In this document: positions 1-4,098 of the stretch, piece by piece | How positions within the stretch are numbered: position 1 is the stretch's first letter | Layout: each line of letters begins with the position of its first letter | DNA from: Candidatus Auribacterota bacterium | Lineage (GTDB): Bacteria > Auribacterota > Tritonobacteria > UBA1439 | NCBI GenBank assembly: GCA_026391995.1 | Contig: JAPLCY010000168.1 | Span: 1-5,796, forward strand | DNA length: 5,796 nt | Reading direction: 5' to 3' | Position numbers and translations under genes: made by a program | Notes under the pieces: generated by a model | Told to the model about the DNA's origin: nothing | Databases searched by the model: none | Seen by the model: the letters and a program-made list of their open reading frames with translations, nothing else

Positions 1-432
1 GAGGCCCGCCGCGCCGGCGATCAGAAGGACGATGAGGAGGTAATACTTGCACGACTGCCAGCGCGTATAGCGCCGCCAGGTTCGCGCGCCGCGTCCTCGC
101 CGCAGGCTGCCCGTCATCTGGTGGAGCGTGCCGAACGGACAGACCCACCCGCAGAAGAAGCGGCCGAAGAGCAGCGTGAGGCCCAGCGTGATCAGGCCGA
201 GGAGAAACGCGGCATGCACCAGCCGCGTCCCCGACATAAGGCTGAAACCGAGGAGCGGGTCGAATCTAAAGAATATCGTGAGGGGCGTGCGCGCGATGAG
301 TTCTTCGGCGGCGAGGTTGATTGTCTCCGGCGAGTAGCGCGCATGAAAGACCAGTGAGACAAACAGGATCAAGAATACGGCCTGCGAGAGGCGGCGCAAC
401 GCGCGGAGCCTTCCGACATTGACGATCTTCAT
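1..432 (-). CDS. NapH-type membrane 4Fe-4S polyferredoxin (3'-truncated by window edge)
   Basis: This frame begins with ATG at 432 and stays open for 144 codons to the left edge, so the C-terminal part is outside the window. The translation starts MKIVNVGRLRALRRLSQAVF. Hydrophobic segments lie at about residues 17-30, 71-90 and 130-144. Between the second and third is FCGWVCPFGTLHQ, with Cys94 and Cys98 followed by Pro99. This CxxxCP signature is typical of membrane polyferredoxins of the NapH/MauN/CcoG-like group, which pass electrons between a membrane quinone pool or a donor protein and a partner. The soluble ferredoxin motifs expected further on would lie beyond the edge. The start overlaps the DUF362 stop as ATGA, and no Shine-Dalgarno is visible just upstream, so translation is probably coupled. 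The family call is secure. The electron donor and acceptor are unknown. Confidence 0.87.
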   Translation of the reverse strand, partial: MKIVNVGRLRALRRLSQAVFLILFVSLVFHARYSPETINLAAEELIARTPLTIFFRFDPLLGFSLMSGTRLVHAAFLLGLITLGLTLLFGRFFCGWVCPFGTLHQMTGSLRRGRGARTWRRYTRWQSCKYYLLIVLLIAGAAGL

Positions 433-1364
433 GAGACGGTGACGGTTTTGAGATCCTTGAACCGCATCGTTCCCAGGCCGCGGGCCTGGGCGAGGGAGAT
501 ATAGCCGACCTTCTCAGGCTTCAGGTTGAGGAGGGTAGCGGCATAGGCGTCCATGGCGACCTGATCAGTGCCGGCGGCCACCGTCCGGGGATGAATGAGG
601 TCCGCCTCGCGCCCGCCGGTGGGGCCGTTCCGGGTCATGACGCGCGTAGCGTCGAGGACAACCAGCGTGGGCCGGACGAAGGCCGCGAGAGAGACTATGC
701 TCTCGTCGATCTTCTGGTGGAGGGAGGCGCGCCGGCCGTTGACTATCCCGTAGAGGTTCTTCATCGCGGCGGTCATCAGGCTCAGGCCATGGTGCTTGAC
801 GACGGGGACGTTGATAAATTTGTCGGCCTCGAACAGCGCCGTAAAAACCGGCCACGCCCCGATCCCCTCGATGGTCATATCCGTGAAAGAGCGTTCGCCC
901 TGGAAGCGGACCGCGCCGCCGGCCTTTGTGACCGCCGACTCAATCCCGCTTATCTGAAAGCAGCGGCGGGGTTCCTCGATCGTCCGGTCGATCACGGTGA
1001 CCTGCCGGGCGCCGGCGTGGAGGACCATTGCCGTGAGGGCCGCAACGACCTCGGGGTGCGTGTTGGCGCCGAGCTCCGGGCCGCAATCCCAGGACACGTT
1101 CGGCTTTATGACGACCCGGTCGCCCTTCCGGATAAAACGCCCCATCCCCCCCATTGCCTCGACCACGCGTCGCGTGAGCGCGGCGGTGTCCTCGCCCTTC
1201 CCGATCGCCATCGCGGGGAGATCAGCAGACGCAGGGAGGGAGAAGTTGAGGGATTTCGAACCCGCTCCCTCAACCGCGCGGAGCACACCCGCGGCGCCGC
1301 CGAACGACATCCCGAGCGCCCCGTACAGTGTCCGTTTTAGAAATGACCTGCGATCCATGCGCAT
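429..1364 (-). CDS. Tat-exported DUF362 domain protein
   Basis: From the ATG at 1364 the protein is 311 residues. It opens with MRMDRRSFLKRTLYG, a twin-arginine signal (Arg5-Arg6, then S-F-L-K) followed by a Gly/Ala-rich hydrophobic stretch, so folded export to the periplasm is expected. The body matches DUF362: VVIKPNV at about 84-90, a KHHG...MKNLYG block at about 190-206, and DATRVMTRNGPTGG at 238-251. The biochemical function of DUF362 is not established. Some DUF362 proteins carry ferredoxin Cys clusters. This one has only two cysteines (about 94 and 135) and no Fe-S motif. The overlapping downstream polyferredoxin may supply the redox centres (inference). The frame could extend to a GTG at 1472, but the added 36 residues are translated from a palindromic repeat and would bury the Tat signal, so that start is unlikely. 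ATG 1358 is equally possible. Neither ATG has a clear Shine-Dalgarno. Confidence 0.86.
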   Translation of the reverse strand: MRMDRRSFLKRTLYGALGMSFGGAAGVLRAVEGAGSKSLNFSLPASADLPAMAIGKGEDTAALTRRVVEAMGGMGRFIRKGDRVVIKPNVSWDCGPELGANTHPEVVAALTAMVLHAGARQVTVIDRTIEEPRRCFQISGIESAVTKAGGAVRFQGERSFTDMTIEGIGAWPVFTALFEADKFINVPVVKHHGLSLMTAAMKNLYGIVNGRRASLHQKIDESIVSLAAFVRPTLVVLDATRVMTRNGPTGGREADLIHPRTVAAGTDQVAMDAYAATLLNLKPEKVGYISLAQARGLGTMRFKDLKTVTVS

Positions 1365-1395
1365 GGCCGATGGTAAGGCAACGCCTCGGTCTCGC

Positions 1396-1427
1396 GGGGT
1401 TATCCCCCCACCCTCAAGAGGGGAGGG
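1396..1427. repeat. Palindromic G/C-run repeat, REP-like
   Basis: Two nested hairpins share a run of C. One is GGGG TTAT CCCC (1396-1407). The other has core CCCTC-AA-GAGGG at 1411-1422, and its arms extend to 1406-1427 with 8 of 10 positions matching. The minus-strand translation contains PSPLEGGG, a string that appears when a common class of dispersed intergenic palindromes is read as protein. That suggests a REP-like element rather than coding sequence. It lies upstream of the DUF362 Tat-signal start. No second copy is visible in this window, so dispersal cannot be confirmed here. Confidence 0.5.
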
Positions 1428-1532
1428 AATAATATTGGGGAGAACCCTTGACTGAGACCATGTATGACGCACCCGCCCGCGCTCAGGCAGTGTGCTCTAT
1501 TGCAATTTGTTATGAACGCGCAATTAGATGAA

Positions 1533-1544
1533 CCCGCGCGCGGG
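1533..1544. repeat. 12-nt perfect palindrome after the second PLD gene
   Basis: CCCGCGCGCGGG is its own reverse complement and lies 7 nt past the stop of the second PLD-like gene. As RNA it could fold into a short GC stem. On the minus strand it is followed only by TTCATC, so there is no U-tract and it does not qualify as a standard intrinsic terminator. It may be a weak terminator, a protein site, or chance in GC-rich DNA. Confidence 0.3.
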
Positions 1545-1550
1545 CGGCGT

Positions 1551-2429
1551 TCAGCGCGAGGGGGTGGCAGGTGCGGCGGTGGGCGCCGTGGGGATACCCC
1601 CCGCCTGCCGGCGGGCCCGGACGATCTCCTCAGACACCTTTTCCTTGAGCGCCGTGCACTCCGGACCGCTCTTCGCGATATTCGGGTCGTTCCACATCGC
1701 CTCGAACTCAGCCTGGAAATCGTCCACTATCTTCCGGTCCTCCTCGCCGCGGATCACCATGAGGTTTTCCAGGTTCTTCGTCTCCGCGTACGTGGACCAG
1801 TTGTAGCTGCCGGTCACGAGGAGCTCCCCGTTCACCACGGCCGATTTGTGGTGCAGGAGCGTCGCCTTCGGATGGAAGTGGTCGTAGACGGGTTTCCCTT
1901 CCTTATCGTCCCATGAAAACGCGGGAAACCATTTGTACTTGATCTCGATATTCTTGATTGGCCGCTGGCGGTATTCGCTGATGATTTGCTTGAACTCGGT
2001 ATCGACCGCGGCCTTGTGATCCTCGGGATTCTTGATGAACATTTTCCGCTTCTCGGCGACCTCACGGTAGGCGTCCAGCTTGCCCGAGATGATCCCCTCG
2101 ATCTCCGGCATCACCGAGGTCGGCTCGCGGAAGAGCTGGCTCAGGTTCGCCAGGATGCGGATGCGGACAGAGGGATAATCACGGGCGATCCGGAGGAGCG
2201 AATCGGCGAGCGAGGGCGAGGTGAAGCTGAAGATCATGATGTCGATCGTGGCCGGTTTCCCTTCCCTGGCGCGAACAACCGCCCCGGAAAACGCCTCCTT
2301 CACATGCTTCTCGAGACGCTCGATGCTGTTGAAGTACACCTCGACCGAGCCCGCGCACACGGCGGGGACGAGGAGGCATGCCGCGCAGGCAGCCACGGCG
2401 AGGTCAGCGAGCGGGTGTCGTGGTCGCAT
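1551..2429 (-). CDS. Exported phospholipase-D-like protein with variant HKN motif
   Basis: The protein has 292 residues. The N-terminus has Arg/His residues, then a hydrophobic run (about 10-24) ending in Val-Cys-Ala (24-26), a fair signal peptidase I site. PLD-family features follow: TIDIMIFSFTSPSLADSLL (about 61-79), the strand VRIRILAN (88-95), then HHKSAVVNGELLVTGSYNWS (193-212). The catalytic spacing HxKx4(D)x6GSxN is kept exactly: His193, Lys195, position 200, Gly207, Ser208, Asn210. Position 200 is Asn, not Asp. About 65 charged residues (roughly 97-162) are inserted between core strands, and the tail is Pro/Ala/Thr-rich (280-292). Single-motif PLD proteins such as Nuc act as dimers on phosphodiesters (nucleic acid or lipid). 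The substrate here is unknown. ATG 2429 lies inside the upstream PLD gene (26-nt overlap) with GGAG 7 nt before it. The pair is probably co-translated. Confidence 0.85.
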   Translation of the reverse strand: MRPRHPLADLAVAACAACLLVPAVCAGSVEVYFNSIERLEKHVKEAFSGAVVRAREGKPATIDIMIFSFTSPSLADSLLRIARDYPSVRIRILANLSQLFREPTSVMPEIEGIISGKLDAYREVAEKRKMFIKNPEDHKAAVDTEFKQIISEYRQRPIKNIEIKYKWFPAFSWDDKEGKPVYDHFHPKATLLHHKSAVVNGELLVTGSYNWSTYAETKNLENLMVIRGEEDRKIVDDFQAEFEAMWNDPNIAKSGPECTALKEKVSEEIVRARRQAGGIPTAPTAAPATPSR

Positions 2430-3123
2430 TGTCGCGCTCCGCGGTCGTGTCGGGCGGGAGGAGGTACTGCCCCATCCCGTCCCAGAGCCGGTCGAACTCC
2501 GCCTGGAACGCCTTCACCATCGCGGGGTTGTCCAGGAAGAAGAACCGGTCCTCGGTGTACTTTACGTTGGCGTTCGCCTCGATATTCGCGCTCCCGTTAA
2601 AAACGTGCCGGCCGTCGATGATGCCGAACTTCTCGTGCATGGTCTGGAAGGCGATTCCGGTGCTCTTTTCCGCTCTTGCGGGGTCGATGATCTTGACGGG
2701 GATGCGCGGGGTGACGGTTTTCAGTTGCTCGACCACCTCGTTGATGACCGGAACGTTGTCCTTGTCCCTGATCGACGGGTCGAGCAAGAGGCGCACCCTG
2801 ACCCCCCGCTGGCTGGCCTTCACGATCTCGTCGTGCTCGGGGGTCATCGCGCCGTGAAGGTAGCAGGCGATATCGATCGTCTTCTCCGAGCGCCGGATCA
2901 GGTCGATGAGGGGGAAACTCAGATCACCGGGCCGGGTCGAAACCGTTTTCCTGTTGGGGTCAAGGACCTCGGTCTTCTTGTTGTAATTCGTGAAGGCGTA
3001 ACCGCAGAAGGGAGAAACAAAAACGAGGTTCCGGGGCGATGGGGGCGGCTCGGCGGCAGCCGCCAGGATCGGCACCAGGGAAATGACCGCGGCGAACAGG
3101 GATGACATATACCTTGCGTTCAT
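2404..3123 (-). CDS. Exported phospholipase-D-like protein with canonical HKD motif
   Basis: From ATG 3123 the product has 239 residues. MNARYMSSLFAAVISLVPIL leads into AAAAEPPP, a Sec signal peptide with probable cleavage near residue 24. The PLD fold shows as KTIDIACYLHGAMTPEHDEI (81-100) and VRVRLLLD (108-115), then MHEKFGIIDGRHVFNGSANI (162-181). The full motif is His163, Lys165, Asp170, Gly177, Ser178 and Asn180. One HKD per chain is the Nuc-like arrangement, where two chains build one active site and a covalent phospho-histidine intermediate is formed. Likely substrates are nucleic acid or phospholipid phosphodiesters in the envelope or outside the cell. Sequence alone does not decide. 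The frame is open to 3177, but ATG 3150 overlaps the predicted -10 box, while ATG 3123 has AAAGAGG six nt upstream. It ends with FQAEFDRLW, matching FQAEFEAMW in its neighbour, which suggests tandem duplication. Confidence 0.87.
   Translation of the reverse strand: MNARYMSSLFAAVISLVPILAAAAEPPPSPRNLVFVSPFCGYAFTNYNKKTEVLDPNRKTVSTRPGDLSFPLIDLIRRSEKTIDIACYLHGAMTPEHDEIVKASQRGVRVRLLLDPSIRDKDNVPVINEVVEQLKTVTPRIPVKIIDPARAEKSTGIAFQTMHEKFGIIDGRHVFNGSANIEANANVKYTEDRFFFLDNPAMVKAFQAEFDRLWDGMGQYLLPPDTTAERDNATTTPAR
2437..2440 (-). promoter_or_regulatory. Shine-Dalgarno GGAG for the second PLD gene
   Basis: GGAG lies 7 nt before ATG 2429, within the last codons of the upstream PLD gene. It supports the start at 2429 and the 26-nt overlap, because the start is at the right distance and the signal peptide begins there. 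Confidence 0.6.
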
Positions 3124-3127
3124 CCGA

Positions 3128-3136
3128 CACCTCTTT
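3128..3136 (-). promoter_or_regulatory. Shine-Dalgarno AAAGAGGTG deciding the first PLD gene start
   Basis: The GAGG core (3130-3133) is 6 nt from ATG 3123. The alternative upstream ATG at 3150 has no purine-rich tract before it, so this site fixes the start at 3123. Confidence 0.65.
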
Positions 3137-3148
3137 GCGAACTCACTC

Positions 3149-3177
3149 ATTCTATCTATTACCCACGCACGGCACAA
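3149..3177 (-). promoter_or_regulatory. Sigma70-like promoter for the PLD pair
   Basis: On the minus strand, TTGTGC (3177-3172) and TAGAAT (3154-3149) are separated by exactly 17 nt. The -10 differs from TATAAT at one position, and the -35 keeps TTG. Transcription would start near 3142 and give a leader of about 20 nt containing the Shine-Dalgarno. Its position between the inverted repeat and the gene suggests the PLD pair has its own promoter. It is predicted from pattern only. Confidence 0.5.
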
Positions 3178-3273
3178 GAATCATTTCGCGCACGCATGTA
3201 GCGGGTCAGTTACGGGAGAGGGAATAATGTTTAATCGCACCCCATAAGTAACCCACTACGCACGCGTCATTTC
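3159..3273. repeat. Degenerate direct repeat flanking the stem-loop
   Basis: Shared blocks appear in the same order on both sides of the inverted repeat. ACCCAC occurs at 3161-3166 and 3251-3256, and TCATTTC at 3181-3187 and 3267-3273, with GCACG between them in both copies. Block spacing differs by 4 nt between copies. Together with the inverted arms this makes a composite repeat filling most of the 171-nt gap. It may be the remains of a duplication. Confidence 0.35.
3191..3266. repeat. Long imperfect inverted repeat (stem-loop) between phosphoesterase and PLD genes
   Basis: The arms at 3198-3216 and 3241-3259 match at 15 of 19 positions. In minus-strand RNA, three of the four mismatches become G-U pairs, leaving a single C-C mismatch. 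After one mismatch the pairing continues outward to 3191 and 3266, again using G-U pairs. The loop is 24 nt and AT-richer than its surroundings. The better fit as minus-strand RNA agrees with the direction of the genes. No T-run follows, so it is not a textbook terminator. It could be a processing or attenuator structure, a factor-dependent terminator stem, or a small mobile palindrome. Confidence 0.6.
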
Positions 3274-3294
3274 ACGCGCGCAATCCGGATCGGG

Positions 3295-4071
3295 CTAACA
3301 ATGTATCACCGTGATCTCCGGCCGGCAGAACAATCTCACGGGGAGATAGAAGGTGCCGATCCCCGGATTCACGTAGAGCGGCCCCGCGGCCGTCCGGTAG
3401 AACCCCTTCTCATATCTTCCGGTCCCCCACGGCACGGCAACCGCCCCCCAGAACGGTATCCTGAGCTGCCCGCCGTGCGAATGCCCGGCGAGGATAAGAT
3501 CGAAGGTCACCCCCTTCGGCAACAGGTCGGTGAAGGCGGGATAGTGCGTGAGAAGGATCTGCTTTCCCCTTCCGCCCCCCGTCACAAAATCCGTTTTGTG
3601 ACTCGATGCGCCGACGATGGTCACCCCGCCGCCGGGGACTCTCACCGCCTCATCCACAAGCCATGCCCCGCCGGTCGCCCTGAACGCCGCGGCGATATCG
3701 GCGAACGGCGCCCCGCACCAGTAGTCGTGGTTGCCCGGGACGCCGTAGAGGGGCGTCTTGATCAGGCGGAGGAGATCGAGCGCCTCGGCAAGATGCTTTT
3801 TATCCTCGATGATATCACCGGTGAAGCAGACAAAATCGGGATCGAGCGCGTTGATTTTAGCGATGACCCCTTTGAGGTAGGCGCGGTCGCCACGATAGTG
3901 GAGGTCGGTAAAGTGCACGACGCGGTGCCCCTCCTCGCCGGGGACCAGGTCCAGCTCGCGCACCACCACCCACTCGGGTTCCATCATCACCCCTTCGAAA
4001 ATGCAGAGGGACGGGATGGCATAGAGCGCGAGGCGCGCAAGATGCTTGTTGCCGATTTTCAATAACGCCAT
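3295..4071 (-). CDS. Membrane-anchored calcineurin-like metallophosphoesterase (YkuE/YaeI/LpxG-like)
   Basis: The protein has 258 residues. A hydrophobic stretch at about 11-27 is followed by EPEWVVVRELDL, the usual lead-in of the YkuE/YaeI branch, and suggests a signal anchor. All metallophosphoesterase blocks are present: FTDLH (Asp56, His58), TGD (Asp86), GNHD (Asn114, His115), LLTHYP (His176) and AGHSHGG (His197, His199). These bind two divalent metals and hydrolyse phosphomonoesters, diesters or pyrophosphates. Members of this branch include phosphodiesterases of unclear substrate and the chlamydial UDP-2,3-diacylglucosamine pyrophosphatase LpxG. A lipid A role is possible but cannot be told from motifs. 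The length is normal for the family. ATG 4071 has GGGAGAG with six nt between its GGAG core and the start. The permease lies 27 nt upstream, so co-transcription is likely. The stop is TAG. Confidence 0.88.
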   Translation of the reverse strand: MALLKIGNKHLARLALYAIPSLCIFEGVMMEPEWVVVRELDLVPGEEGHRVVHFTDLHYRGDRAYLKGVIAKINALDPDFVCFTGDIIEDKKHLAEALDLLRLIKTPLYGVPGNHDYWCGAPFADIAAAFRATGGAWLVDEAVRVPGGGVTIVGASSHKTDFVTGGGRGKQILLTHYPAFTDLLPKGVTFDLILAGHSHGGQLRIPFWGAVAVPWGTGRYEKGFYRTAAGPLYVNPGIGTFYLPVRLFCRPEITVIHC

Positions 4072-4075
4072 CGAT

Positions 4076-4091
4076 CTCTCCCGGACCCGGG
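4076..4091 (-). promoter_or_regulatory. Shine-Dalgarno GGGAGAG preceded by a small GC inverted repeat
   Basis: GGGAGAG (4082-4076) is the ribosome site for the metallophosphoesterase. It overlaps the 3' arm of CCCGG-GT-CCGGG (4091-4080). The 2-nt loop is too tight for a full stem, so any masking of the ribosome site would be weak. Confidence 0.45.
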
Positions 4092-4098
4092 CAACCGG

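Larger units (their letters stand above)
1365..1550. other. Intergenic region between PLD-like and DUF362 genes
   Basis: These 186 nt hold the REP-like palindrome (1396-1427) and a 12-nt perfect palindrome (1533-1544). An AT-richer part lies at about 1500-1530. On the minus strand there is a TATTAT hexamer within AATATTATT (about 1428-1436) that could serve as a -10 element, but no good -35 lies at the right distance. A separate promoter for the DUF362 pair is plausible but not demonstrated. No convincing rho-independent terminator with a T-run was seen. Confidence 0.45.

Noticed and set aside
591..1340. Long plus-strand open frame opposite the DUF362 gene (249 codons)
   Set aside because: Antisense shadow of a GC-rich gene. 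Its translation is rich in Arg, Asp, Gly and Pro, with no domain motif, and it lies entirely over a well-supported gene.
1551..2429. Lipoprotein signal in the HKN PLD protein (cysteine near residue 25)
   Set aside because: The residue before the cysteine is Val, which does not fit a lipobox. Cleavage after Val-Cys-Ala by signal peptidase I fits better.
2221..3105. Plus-strand open frame opposite the PLD genes (294 codons)
   Set aside because: It spans the boundary between two genuine minus-strand genes and has no recognisable motif, so it is a shadow frame.
1551..3123. Toxin-immunity or phage-defence reading of the PLD pair
   Set aside because: PLD nucleases occur in defence and effector systems, but both proteins carry signal peptides and there is no immunity gene, helicase, VgrG or similar partner in view.
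3191..3266. Rho-independent terminator at the long stem-loop
   Set aside because: The loop is 24 nt and no T-run follows the stem on either strand, so it does not fit the standard pattern.
3191..3297. Integron attC-like site near the GGGCTAACA at the phosphoesterase stop
   Set aside because: The sequence resembles an attC R-box only loosely. The matching GTTRRRY box at the right place and the usual stem layout are missing, and no integrase or cassette array is seen.
3301..4065. Plus-strand open frame opposite the metallophosphoesterase (254 codons)
   Set aside because: It mirrors the real gene almost exactly and has no family motif. The minus-strand frame has every metal-binding block.
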